Below are positions 52,501-64,000 of a DNA stretch of 64,000 nt, piece after piece. Location of the stretch: the NCBI GenBank assembly GCA_000310025.1, contig FN649733.1:389329-453328 (forward strand), read 5' to 3'. The DNA comes from Ectocarpus siliculosus. Lineage: Eukaryota; Sar; Phaeophyceae; Ectocarpales; Ectocarpaceae. How positions within the stretch are numbered: the stretch's first letter is position 1; every line of letters begins with the position of its first letter. The position numbers were made by a program, and so were the translations under genes. Below the pieces are notes generated by a model. It did not search any database and was not told the DNA's origin. It saw only the letters and a list, made by a program, of their open reading frames with translations.

Positions 52501-55500
52501 CTACAACATGCCACACTCAAGAAAGGACAGAAGATCTAGCTGGACAAACAGCTGAACTGGCACGAAATGTTTTCGTGCGTTTCGGTGCCTTCCTCGCCTC
52601 GCTTCGCGTGTGCCGCCAACAACAAGCCAGGAGCTGGAACTATTGAACCAGTTTGACACGAAGGATAGGGCCCTGTCAACTAAGATGGACAAGCAGCAGC
52701 ACGACAAGAAGGAGGTCGTCGCGGCCACTGCGGCCTCGAAGGCCAAGCTCTCGGCGACACAGGCGGAAGCAGAGGTCCGCACGAAGTGTGGAGTACTCCT
52801 TTATTGTGGTCATTCAGGCTGCGCTAAGGGTGCAACCTCTCATGCCCGAACTATTGTTGGACAACGTGTTTGGCATGGTTAGGTGTTTTCTTTCGGTCGG
52901 TGCGTCGCAGTTGTTTCTCCCCCCCGCCGCCCCCCTGTCCATGACCCAGCAACTAGATCCGCAAGAAAGTGTGGCATATTCACCGTAGAACCCGAACGTT
53001 GACTTGGCAGCTGAACCCGAAACTTTCTCCTCCTTGCTTCAGGCGGGCGCTGGGCTAGAGGCTGGGGTGTTGTCGGACTTTTTGGACCTGGTGCCCGAGA
53101 CGAATCAGTTCCACGAGGTTCTCAACAAGATATTCCGAAAGAAGATCAAACGGGCCAAGGTGTGTGGTATATAGCATGTGAGGGTATTTTGGGGCACTAT
53201 GGCCAGTGAAGGTCGCCAAAGATACTGACGTCCCCCTCATACGTCACGCTGTCACGGGTGACGGAAATAACTCAGAGGCAACGAACAAGCAGCTACGTAG
53301 TACACGCATGCCTTCCACCCCCCCTACGAAACAGGAATGATTCGGGGTCAACGATGGAGACACGAGTAGCCTGATCATCCTCTCGGCACACGAGCACTTT
53401 TGTCCCTCGATTCTCTTGGGATGAGTGGTCAACGGTGCAAATGACGAAGGCAATCAACAAAGGAACCCTCACCCTCCCCTGCTGCAGAAACGGCTGGCTG
53501 GGGAAGACGACGACGGCGACGTCGAGAGCGAGGAAGAAGATTCCGACGAGGACGACTACGACGACTTCGACGACGACGATGAGGAAGAGGTGGACGACAG
53601 CTGCCCTCCCGGCTGCGACATGGCCCTCTACGAAAAGGTAGATATTCCACCTTACAAGAGCGCAGGAAATACACCGCATCGGCTCATCAATCGTCCGGGG
53701 TACACCGAAAGATTGGACGCTTTGTGACACGTTTGGTGAACCCTGCACGAAAGGAGTACAATAGCTTCACAGCTGACTCCAACGGTGGGACACACGGGCA
53801 TCATTTGTTCTGTGAATGTACGAATATGTATGCTGCGCGATACTTCGGGTGACCACTGATTCAATGCGGGAGTGGAGTGATATCGTTTACATTAAACAAA
53901 AACTGTAGCAAAGTGTACCCCAACGCAGACAACTTGCGCACATACTGCCTGGCAGGCGTGCTTGGAAAGAAAAGGCCACGCAATTTTTGACTTCGGTACT
54001 TCAAACCTTATCTTGCCTTTATGGTTGCCAGGTCCTAGAGCTACGGGAAAGTCGGCTGGATCATGAAGAAACCTTGGCTGAGCTGCAGAAGGCGACCGAC
54101 GAGCACAAGCGAAACCTCGACCGCCAGGTAAGCTCTTAGTTGAAGGGTTTTGGCGTTCCTTGACTCCGTGACTTCACGTAGTACGTGCTTTCGAGGACGA
54201 AGTAATTTATCCCTGAGACCCGACTATCGTTCTGAAGGAATGAACGAATGCTCACGTAAGATCAGCCAGAGATCTTGCGCAAGGGGTCCGTAGACGCACC
54301 GATCACTCGACCCATTCATAGAATTCCATAACGTGAGGAACATTGAGTATGAGGCAGAAATTGAACATAATGGACGGGTTGGTTAACTTCGAGCGCCGCT
54401 ACCTGAACCTTCGTTTAGCCTAGGCAATACCTGACGGCTGGTTTTAGCTCCATCACCCTTGCATATCATGCACAAGTAGAATACAACCACACGCCTGCAG
54501 CCAGTAAACGCTCTCCGCCTCTCTCCTAACGCTTTCAATCCGCTCGGGTGTCGTCACCCTCCAACCACCCATCCAGGTAACAAGGCAGAGGCAGATTGAC
54601 AAGGACCTGAAGCAGACAGCCCTGGAGATCAAGGCAGCACAGGCCGACAAGCAGGTGCTACCCCACTCACCCTAGTGTAGAAACGAGCACGCGCGCGTGG
54701 AGCATGCTCGAATCGATGGAACTGGCTCCGCTCTGAATTCTGCACAGGAAAGGATCCGGCTACGCCTTGCTTCCAACCTAGAGATGACTTTTTTTCAGGG
54801 TCCACTAAGATTAACTTACAAGTGTCGTCCTTGACCACGCCGCAGAGGGCATGGCCTGGTCCAATGCTTGGCATGCTGGCCGTTTCCTCGCCAAGGCTTC
54901 CTTCCGACCCCGACACACAGTCAATACCAACATTGGGAGGCGCACTAGGGTTAAGGGTTAAGGTTGAGGTTAGATTGGCTAAAAGACGGCCGTTCTACAT
55001 GTGCACGGACTCAAGTGGCATAAGCCGCCTAGCAGTCACTTCGGGAACTCGAAACCAACTACTTAGTACTTGTCAATACCAAACCCGCAGCCGGCTAGCT
55101 GCCCTGCACAAGTTCCTCGCGAAAGTTCCGATGGGACAGCTTCAGAACCTAAGCTGTCGAACTAGGGAACAGCCGGATCAGGATCGTTTCGCTCTTTTTC
55201 GCCCCGACCTCCATTTCCACCAATTCTTGAGCGTATTCAGCTTACCCCGCACTCCACCCCATCCTCTCGCGCTTGTCATTGTTCGTGTCGGTTCCAACAG
55301 ACGGAACTTAATAAGCTAGACGTGGTTGTCTCTCTCAAGCTGAATCAACTGTACTGCATGGATAACGCGATCGAGGGACAGGCGGAGGGCGGGGAGGACG
55401 GTGACAAACCCAGGTTTGGTCCGCTTAAGTTGTTTCCCCAGCTTGCTATCGTCGCAACAGTACTGGTCCTCACACGTGGAAGTGCTCGTGGGAAGCCGCT

Positions 55501-58342
55501 ATCGGCCTGGTCTATACACAACTCGTGGCGATTGGTCAGATGATTTGGTGACATGTGCATGGTCTCAAGGAAGGATAGATCACCAGCCTGGTGCACCGAT
55601 ATCATGCCCCCCCCGTGTCGTGGAACGCTCACTCAGGCGAAGAGGCAGCGTGTCTCGCCCGAAACTTGTGGCCGACGCGGGAATGGACTCGCACATCCTC
55701 TTCACGAGGATGGGCTTGGACAGGCTAAAGCGGCGCATATCAGAACTAGTGCAAGAAAACAAAGCGGAGAGGAACAACTTTAAGGTTCGACAAGAATTTT
55801 ATCTACCAGTCAGTCCGTTTTTTTCCATTGCCGTTCGACGGCGTGTATCCAACATGGACTCAACAACGGTAGAAAGGAAAACCGTAGGATTTTCATAGCG
55901 GCCGTTTGATCTTTTTTGCCAAAGAGCGGAAGAAGACGAACCGCAAGGAGAATCACACACCCCATCCGTCCATTCTCTTGAGTTCATTCAGCTCTACCCC
56001 ACCCCCGCTCTTCCCGGTTCCTTTTACCTCGAAGCAATGTATAGATACAAGGTCTGTCATCCGCTTGAAACGTTGAGAGTACCTTCGGTAGGTAGCTGTA
56101 ACAAATCGGAAGTGCCGTGATCTACCACCGGTCGGAGGTGCCATGCCTACCTGGCGATTCAAGACATGAACATATTCTCTGAATAGGAGTTTGACCAGAT
56201 GCCTCCACGGCATTGGTTTCGTTTCAATATTGCTTCTGCCTATTCCCCGTCTCTCGAAATTGTTTTCGCTACTTTCGCAACTGCTGCTGGGGTACTAGGA
56301 GTTGCACCGCGACCGAGGGCGGCTAGAGAAAGCCAGGGTGGTGAAGGAGGCGGAGATGGAGGAGCATCAGGCTAGGTGCAACGAGATCCAGGTGCTCAAG
56401 TTCGGGCAGCTCATCGACCTCGAGATGGTGGACAAGGTGTGTGCTCTCGAAACTCGCTTCTGATTCTCGACGCATTCTGAAACAACCAAATAAAGTGCTC
56501 ATTCTGTTAAATGCTCCATTTTCCGGCAGGGCTCAGTGAGAACGTAACAAGAACATTTCCCATGAGATGGTGAACCCGTTGAGGAGAGGTTCTGCCGTCA
56601 AGGGGGAATGCGAATACATGGGAAGAAGTATGTGTGGGTTTGCTTGGTGCGGACGAGGTGAAGCTATTGGCGTCATGTTGATTCTCCCACCATGATCGAC
56701 GAGACGGCTCTGTACTTTGTCGTTTACCTCTTCTGGTGGTTTGGCATCGACCATCAACGCTTTCCAAAGGAGTCTCAGGACTCACGGTTCACGGGATATT
56801 TTCCTCGTTTTTTCGCCCCGGTCGTGTCTCCTCTAAACCCCTCGACAAATACCCGTCAGTGCACTCGTGTTGGGGGTTATTTTGTAAAAATGACAGATAG
56901 GACAGCATACTCTGGCCACTTCGGATCATTTTTTTGTCAACCGTTGGGACGTTCTAAAGGTAGACCAAAGATGAATCTGGATCGAGTTACAACGAACACC
57001 GGTAGATATCCAAGTGCTCCCCTCCACTCTCAATGCTTCTAAATCCTGGCCATGTCTTGACAAGGTGAGCTCTGGCATGAGCCAGGAAGAGGCGCGGCGA
57101 CGGGTAGAAGCCATTGAAGACAAACACGCCACGGAGCTAGCGCGACTGGAAGAGAGAAATCGTGAACTCAGGGGTCGCCTCTTAGAAGGCACCTACGAAA
57201 ACACGAAGTTGCTCAGGGACGTGGCAGATCTCAGCTCGAAACAATTCACCCTCGAGAAGGTAAAATATCGTCTGGTGTTCGGGCTGTTGCTATTTTGCCT
57301 CGGACGTTGTAAGAAGAGGGGGGGGGGGAACGGGGCGATCCCTTGAGAGGAATGGCCGGTGTTGTGAGCATGACCAACGCTTGCGTTACTACATACGTGC
57401 CTTGGAGATGGGATACCTCGGTAGCGTCCCTAAGCATGCCTGCAAACCCAAACAAAGACACTTTGACGTGATATCGACGAGAGTAGTGGTGGAAGATACT
57501 TGGCGGCCGACATTCCGTAATAAAATACCGCTTAATGTGCGCTTGAAGGCAAAGGCTGCCGCAGGTGCTGACTCGTTGGGGGTAACCCTGTTCCCAGGCC
57601 TGCCTGTGATGGTGTCGCTGACCAGTAGAACAAACATGGCCACCATGTTGTCACGCTAAGCAGTACGTCCCTTCTTGCCTGCCCTTTCAGGAGCTAAACA
57701 CGAGCGGGGGAGGTGCTGCCCTTGGATCACGAGGGCCGACGCTCCGCAAGGAAAAAGAGGAGAGGGATCGGCTGGCGGCCCTCGTCAAGCTCCAAGGCAG
57801 GGAACTCGACGCGATCAAAGCCGAGATCAATCTACTCAGGTGCGGTCTTTCGTCCGAAAGGATGACGACTACCACGTGTGTAGTCTAAGCATCTCGGCAA
57901 CTGAACACGCCCTTGAAGTCCCCTCTTTTCAGGCGACATACAGTACCGTCCTGCACATCGAGCCCGTGCGAACAACAGGACGCGATGCAACGTAAAGAAG
58001 GTCATCGATCGCTCTTCTAAACTACCGCACCTCCTTCCTTCGCACGTTCTGTATCACCCTAGGCGCAAAGGAGGACACATTTATGCTCCAGTCCCGTTGC
58101 CGCCAATTCAGCAGCACCATGAGCAGCAGTTCTACCCGGCACCCGCTTCCGACAATCAAATGGACGATATGTTGGCCAACCAATCGCAAGCAACACCGAA
58201 CGCTGTTTTCGAGAACGCGCAAGGAGAAGACGGCACGATTCTACGACACGATGGAGGTGGTCATCAGGAGCACCACTACCAACAACAACAAGGGGAGGAC
58301 TTTGGGAATGGCCAAAGTGTTGAATCAGCAGCCGAAAATTGA
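37583..58342 (+). CDS. CFAP44: CFAP44 (WDR52), flagellar tether/tetherhead protein
   Basis: 33 inferred exons, 2113 aa, all in phase: 37583-37897, 38166-38456, 38695-38862, 39193-40233, 40563-40724, 41049-41348, 41750-42112, 42667-42752, 43322-43463, 44396-44520, 45106-45163, 45714-45845, 46279-46332, 46773-46844, 47467-47604, 48088-48339, 48934-49034, 49404-49476, 50031-50238, 50804-51055, 51620-51849, 52200-52370, 52631-52774, 53043-53159, 53488-53637, 54032-54127, 54577-54654, 55301-55413, 55637-55784, 56299-56436, 57065-57259, 57691-57839, 58063-58342. The first ~900 residues are WD40 blades, including SGTGHIRFWRVASTFTGLKL. The rest is charged coiled coil with CFAP44 landmarks: ADITDEAAYSIQEDK, DVEAIALANSNMGDYKLK (about 1267), FRKKIKRAK, an acidic block then SCPPGCD (about 1666-1715), VLKFGQLIDLE and RKGGHIYAPVP (about 2022). 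CFAP44 with CFAP43 tethers the inner-arm I1 dynein motor heads to the doublet. Exon 22 ends at a GC donor (GCAAGA). Borders of exons 7-9, 16 and 20-21 are least sure. The start is the first in-frame Met. Confidence 0.92.
48385..48424 (+). repeat. Perfect 20-bp tandem duplication
   Basis: Two adjacent identical copies of TTAAGTCCATCCCCTGATGG lie in a CFAP44 intron. Each carries a CCATC/GATGG inverted pair. Confidence 0.9.
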
Positions 58343-59235
58343 GGCGGCGAACTTCATGTGTGAATATGACTCTCGGAGACATGGTCAATAGTCAATCGAG
58401 CCCCGGTGGAAATTTTGTTGCGTCATCGTCCCTGATCATGCATGTGCGGATCTTCTGACATGGAGATCTCGAGTCGGAAGGAGAGGTTGAAAGAAAAAAA
58501 CGAATACCCCGCTGTGGTATCGTTAAATTGGGTATCGAGCCTCTTCTGGCAGTCAAACCTCGGTGCAAGCCTGCGCGTCAAACCCAAGTTTGCAACTACA
58601 CGAACAACGCCGGTGCAGAAATCCAACCGCTGAAGTACCACTTTACATGCGGGCATATGCATACCACGGTATACAAAAGCCATTGGCCTATTCTCACTAC
58701 TCACGCGGTAGACAAAAGAAAAATTCAAAACTGCGCTTGACGCTGAAATCACGCCGAGAACGGTAGCGTACTTCCGTGTTGCCGTGTTGGCACTGACATG
58801 GATACGAAATTACTCTCAACAGGCTTAGTGCAAAAAAACGGGGGGCTGGGGGGGGAGGGGAGGCCCCTCCTCTAAAGAAAGAAGAAAAATGAAACCGCCG
58901 CCACAAGGTACTTTCGTAAACATACATCACATTGGTTATTAGGTGTCTCAGGCTCTCCGAAGTAAACAGCGTACACAATGGTAGCGCCGCCGACAGCATC
59001 ACGGTACGTCACGATGCCAAAACGGGATGCAACGCCCCCAGTACCTGCTGCCGCCGCTCGCCCCGAGTACACACCACCGGACACAAATCGCACGGGAGCT
59101 ATCACCTTCGTAAATAACACGCTTCAAACAAACCATACAGCAACATTCCAAGATGCCACAAATCACAATTCTCAAGGAACTACTTTCTGGGAAATCAAAC
59201 CCATGACGTACGGTACCACACCATAGAGCTTAAGG
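58343..59235. other. Intergenic spacer between convergent CFAP44 and CK2-like genes
   Basis: It contains both 3' untranslated regions. No further gene, repeat family or structured RNA was recognised; there is a G-run near 58840-58860. Confidence 0.6.
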
Positions 59236-62200
59236 TCACGTGGAATGACTTCCCACGGGGGCTTCCCCCTCTCCTCGCACAGGGTCGAAAAACGCGTGCG
59301 ACAAGGCTTCCGCCGCAGAAATTCGATCCTGGTGGTCGTAACAGAGCATGCGGTCGAGCAAATCGAGCCCATCCGGGCCGTATGCCTCGCCACATCCCCC
59401 CCCTCCTCCTCCAACGATACTGCTCCATGGCTTCTTGCGGTGCGTGCCCAGCATTTCCAACAGTCGCGGCTCCAGGACAACATCTGACGACGCGTGGCGG
59501 AGCAGTGTGTGATTACATAAAGGCGGAGTAGTCTAGGTTGCTCGGGACGGTTCGCGAACGCTTTTATGGGGTGCTTCGCAGGCTCAGCGTGTCCGTTGAC
59601 CTATCATTCGGCAAAAGCTCCAAGCTGCACGTACGTACGCACCGTTCGTGTCCCCGCGGCATGCGCTACTGCTGTGAAAAGACGTCAATTGCCTGGTCCA
59701 CGGAGAGATGCGATTTCCGGTTGCTCGTTCTCGACTTCCACTGTCCCTCGTGCGCCAACACCCCGTGGAATCCAACATGCTGGTAGGCCTACCCAACGCT
59801 TGGCGATGGTTCGTATTGGGCTTTGCCCGTACGCACCCATCGAAAACCACGCGGAGCGCGAAGCAACCCCTACCCTTCTGTGCTTCTCACCATACTTTCG
59901 AAGGAAATCATGAAGTCCTTGAGTGCCCAGCACGAGCGCTATTCGCACAAGCTGATCTTCGTTGTCCTTCCCCCGAAAAAATGGTTCCCGGTTCAACAGA
60001 AACCCTGCTAGCATGCAGCCCACCCTGCCACAAACAAAATGTCCACAGATGGGCGCATGACTCAATCGCAAGCTAAACGATGCCTCAGAAATAACCTGGT
60101 CGAGGGCGATGACAAACAATAACCTTGTTGACACTCTACACAGTACCTATTGTGGCACCCCTACACCCGGTGTTACATAGCATAGCGAGCTCGTCTCTGA
60201 AAAAAAATCGAGGCGAGATACATACGCGATGAATCCCTTGCCTAGTCTTGCCGCGGGCGTCCCTGCCACAACTTGTGCGCAAGAAATTTGTTTCCAGTGG
60301 CTGCGCTGCTGTTCGTGTACATATCATCATACCACCGGGTACATTAACCCACGCTCCGGAAGGACAGCAATTAGACTCAGGAGCACCGGGACTCTACAGT
60401 ATATAGTGTAAACGCATAGTGCCAGTGTACTGCTAGCAATAACTGTGCGAGAGCAACACCACAGTATCTGAAAAATACGACCAACAGACAGAAGTGGCCG
60501 CCATTCGTATCCATAGGTATAGTCAGTCCCCGAACCAACCATAACGCCAAGTACAAGCGAGTGCAGCCCGTACTCACGAAAAAATGTCGACGGCGTAGTC
60601 GTAGAAGCGAAATCCGACGAGCAGTTCCGGTGCCTTGTAGTACCGCGACCCCACACGCGCCATGTTACGTCTCCCTGTACGAAACACAGCCAACAAGAAA
60701 TGAGGAGAGCAAGCTCTTCACGATGTGCTATACAAATGGGGGGGGTGTACAGATGTGTTCTTGGAGTTTCACCGGCCTTGGGGAGGTGATCGTGGCTGGC
60801 ATCAACCACTTGAACGGAAGATTCTGACGTCACGCCGTGGATACCCTTCAACTCGGTGCCGGTATGTCCGTCCATGTGTAAAATAACAGCGCCAACATCC
60901 CTCACCAGAAGCACGTAGTAAACATTTCTGCATCGTCAAACCGCGCATCAGAACGTTTCGGAAGGCCAAAATAGAAGTTTTCGGTACTTCGATAATATCG
61001 AACAACCCCACGCCATGGTCGAACAAATCGCGCCCACCTGGGATGTAAAAATCGCCCAGGCCCCAGTCGATGAGGCGGAGGCTTCGGGTCCGTCGGTTGA
61101 TGACGATGTTTCGCGGCTTCACGTCCCTGTGCATAAGCCCGCGCGAGTGCGCAAAGTCCAGCGCCTGCAGCAGCTTGTACAAGTACAGCCGCACCTCGTA
61201 GTCTGTCAGTCGGCCGGGATCAACGGCCTCCTTCTCGGTCGCTTCTCCCCCCCGCCCCCCCCCACCGCCTTCCGAATCGTGTAGCCCCTCCGCACGCGCT
61301 GCACCGCCACCGTGCTCGCCGGCCGGGTCTTGGCCAGCGGCGACAGGTTGTTGCTGTTGGCCGCCCGCCCGCGACAACAACCTTCCTTCTTCAAGTCCCT
61401 CCCTCCTGTCGGCGCTCGTTGCCCTGCTCGTGGCGGTGCCAAAGCTGCTGCTTGCTCCTCTCCACGGAAGCGCGCGGCCCTGCCCAATAGAAGAGGCCGT
61501 TGCCCCGGCGCCCCCTCCGTCCGCTGCGCCGGCTTCCCTGCCACGGGACGGCGGCGGTCGGACCTCTTTCGGCGACGCATCGACGGCATTTGGAGACCCC
61601 GCCGTTCTGACTCCGCCGGCTGTTCCCGGAAGGCTGCTGGACGCGGTTGTGTGGCCGAACCACTGCACCCCGTCGCCGAGGTGCTCTAAAATGAGGGTCG
61701 TAACCCCGGTGTGTCGGTCTCGGCACACGCCTTCCAGCGAAAGGACGTTTGGACCTCCTGCCAATAGCTGCTCTCCGTTGTGTACATAGTGGTTCACCGG
61801 ATAATTTTCGGGCACAGGAAGGGGGGTGCCGTCATTTTACCCTGGTGTACAAACGATGTAGGGAGGATCTACTCGCACATGCCGTTGCGCATATGCAATC
61901 GACGGGGTTGCATGCGTAGGGTACAAAGGGCAGCAGCGGTATGGCTCCACGGCCACTGGGCAGGCGGGTTTATTTTGGTGCTACTGTAGGGTACTTGCCT
62001 GCAAGACTCGGATCTCCCGCTTAACCTTGTACGTCCTGGCCGGCTTGAGCACCTTCAGCACCACCTTGCGACCGCTGTCCACCTCAACCCCTTCCATCAC
62101 CTCGCTGAACCTTCCGAACCCCAGCCTCCCGTTGACCTCGTAACGGTCTACGTCCTCCCAGCCCAACGAACTAAGCCGGAAGTTCTCGTAGTCCCAGTAG

Positions 62201-62445
62201 CTCTGGCCGCGCTCCAGGCAGGCCGAGTGGTATACCCTGCTCACGCTTCGCACCTCCCCGGCCGACGGCTTCGCGAACAGACAGCAGCAGAGTGCTACAG
62301 CCGAAGACGCGCGTGCGAGGAAGCAGCGCAACTGTGCGTGGAAATTGTTGCCGGCACGCCGTGGTCGCTTGGCTCTCCTCCTTCTTGAGAGGTGTCTCAA
62401 GCCCAGCGGGGCGTGGATCTTCTGTTTATGGCATGCGTGCCGCAT
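59236..62445 (-). CDS. Divergent casein kinase 2 alpha-like protein kinase
   Basis: Inferred exons in transcript order: 62445-61999, 61770-61038, 60674-60578, 60024-59891, 59483-59236. They join in phase to 552 aa. CK2-alpha features: SYWDYENF near 82, glycine loop [11 protein letters not shown] at 106-116, ATP-binding Lys131 (VVLKVLKP), the basic [10 protein letters not shown] run, HRDVKPRN at 363-370, DWG at 384-386, then [34 protein letters not shown] and [20 protein letters not shown]2 phosphorylates Ser/Thr in acidic contexts; the usual length is 330-390 aa. Two oddities: a basic N-terminus followed by a hydrophobic, Cys-rich stretch (about 41-58) that could be a signal or anchor, and a Gly/Ala/Ser/Gln-rich insert of about 145 residues (about 187-335) between the hinge and helix E. 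Intron 1 has a consensus GC donor (CAG|GCAAGT). The acceptor of exon 2 is weak and was placed by alignment to the RE-L-GGPN motif. Confidence 0.86.
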
Positions 62446-64000
62446 CTGCTATCACCCGAGCGCACGCAGGGAGCGGGGGGCGTACTCGTGTTTATGGATA
62501 CCTTAGCGGTTAAGACTATTGAGCGCACGCGGGGAGAGGAGGGGGCTCAAACGTTAGTACCGCAGCGCCTCGACCCGAGACAAAGGACAATATATATCTT
62601 TCGCTAGTCCACGGGAAGAGAGCGCGAATTTCAGCCGTTGTGGGTAAGGAAGGTGCCATTTGGCAGGTGCCGTGCATGTATGTACATACGAGAGGGGAAA
62701 TAACGTGTGTTGTGCACCATCCACGTGGCGTGATAAGATTGTTACACTCCCGTCAACAGCTACGCAACCAGGGTAGCGCTGACGCTGTGTGCGAAACATG
62801 TACCTCAAAAGCTGGTGGCGTTGGATACATGCGCCACGGCCCCTGCCATAGCTCTCTTCAGAGTAAACAGTGGAAGTACTAGGTAGTGGATGGAGTAGTG
62901 GAAACCTCAGGAGGCAGCTATGCATACATCTCCCGGCCCTACGTATCCCACAGCACAGCCAGTACTTGAAACACACCGCGTTGATAACTACCAATCGCAG
63001 GTGGACAGCAGGACACACAGCCAACTGATTACTCCGTTGGCATGCTGGTCGTCAACATGCTGGCTCAGTGGACAGCTACACGTTGAGCGCTACAGCGAGT
63101 TGTTGGTGGAGGACGGGCAAGTAAAGGCGGGACTCCGGCGAGATCGATCCGTGGATCGGTTCTTCGACTAAAACCTCAGACAGAACAACAGACTACTTGC
63201 TGTAGACAGCAGTACCTTTGGTGGAGGTATACATTAACTCTAGTGGGTTACCACGACATTTGGTGCTGCAACACGAGCTACACACTAGTACCGAATTGAA
63301 CTACATTTACAAGCAATGCCGTGTGGGCACAAATCCACTCACCGGCAATCGCTGTCGGGTTGTCATGAACTCTGCCAAAACGCCAAAACGAAACGAGAGA
63401 CTTTGCGTGCTGCGGTCTCGTCCGTGACAGAGGTTGTGGACATATGTCTAGTGGCTTTGCGAGAGAGTATGATAGCTCAAATCAAAGCTCTCTCAGCGTG
63501 TGCAGCTCAAAGGATGGGAGACAGGTTGTTGGTGTGCTGCAGTGTGCTGTGTGCTGTGGTTTGGTACATTTAGAGAAGCTGGAGTGCGCGGGAGGTCCCG
63601 TGGAATCAAAGGCAAAGGCACCGCGCCCCCCGTCGTAAGTACAGAACCAAAACAAAGAATATGACTCTTATAAAACCAATATATGGTTTTATAAGAGTCA
63701 TATTCTTTGAACCAAAATGCCCAGTGCACATCGCTGCATCTGCTGCATATTACGATTAGCTCACCACTACACGTGCTGCCTGAGAAGGGGTGCCATGCAT
63801 GCAGGTACACGGATAATGGGTACAGCAGTGCGATGGCATCAGCCTTGTCGACGAATGATGTCCAACGTGGCCGCGGTCCTGGAGGGTCGAGCAGTTCTCG
63901 AGATCAGGTCTGATTCAACACATGCAACCGCCACATGACTGACTGGACTGACTGCTGTCGTTGCTAAAGTGTGTGTGTACATGCAAGCGTCCCTGTGCAA
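62446..64000. other. Right-end spacer upstream of the CK2-like gene
   Basis: No gene is recognised on either strand; open frames are short and unlike any family I know. It should include the CK2-like promoter. A perfect hairpin is at 63653-63709, and GAGCGCACGC-type short direct repeats occur near 62458 and 62520. Confidence 0.5.
63653..63709. repeat. Perfect inverted repeat, 25-bp arms, 7-nt loop
   Basis: Arms 63653-63677 and 63685-63709 are exact reverse complements, starting CAAAGAATATGACTC, and flank the loop AATATAT. It could be a fold-back element remnant or the stem of an RNA. It lies in otherwise featureless DNA. Confidence 0.85.

Overview
The window is nuclear DNA of an intron-rich eukaryote. 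The best guess is a brown alga or a closely related stramenopile. That assignment is an inference from gene content (two motile-flagellum genes, a CASP-type Golgi protein, a bacterial-style ROK sugar kinase, UBZ/RING and CK2-like proteins), many short exons separated by introns of roughly 100 bp to 2.6 kb, and GC-rich codon usage. No bacterial operons, CRISPR arrays or complete tRNA/rRNA genes were seen.

Seven protein-coding genes were rebuilt by hand from splice sites, with reading phase checked across every junction. In order: (1) CASP-like Golgi coiled-coil membrane protein, + strand, 67-10979, 13 exons, 770 aa; (2) ROK-family sugar kinase, - strand, 13908-19777, 7 exons, 472 aa; (3) CFAP52/WDR16-like WD40 flagellar protein, + strand, 20096-26494, 11 exons, about 632 aa; (4) nine-unit polyubiquitin gene, + strand, 27591-31850, with a one-base insertion in unit 4; (5) a protein with two UBZ zinc fingers and a C-terminal BRCA1/BARD1-like RING, - strand, 33865-37207, 4 exons, 487 aa; (6) CFAP44 (WDR52) flagellar protein, + strand, 37583-58342, 33 exons, 2113 aa; (7) divergent casein kinase 2 alpha-like kinase, - strand, 59236-62445, 5 exons, 552 aa.

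Layout: CASP and the kinase gene converge. The ROK gene and CFAP52 are divergent over a 318-bp promoter. Polyubiquitin follows CFAP52 in tandem, with a heat-shock-element array 200 bp before its ATG. The UBZ/RING gene converges on polyubiquitin and diverges from CFAP44 over 375 bp. CFAP44 and the CK2-like kinase converge. The last 1.5 kb has no recognisable gene. Two genes serve the axoneme (CFAP52, CFAP44) and two the ubiquitin system (polyubiquitin, RING protein). No joint pathway beyond that can be claimed.

Mobile and repeat DNA sits mostly in introns and intergenic spacers: a 1.2-kb terminal-inverted-repeat element carrying 210-bp tandem repeats, a near-perfect 217-bp MITE flanked by TA, a 189-bp TIR element, a tRNA-derived SINE-like unit, a perfect 25-bp-arm hairpin and several small tandem duplications. 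About six of seventy inferred introns use GC donors, and about a third of exons begin with GT.
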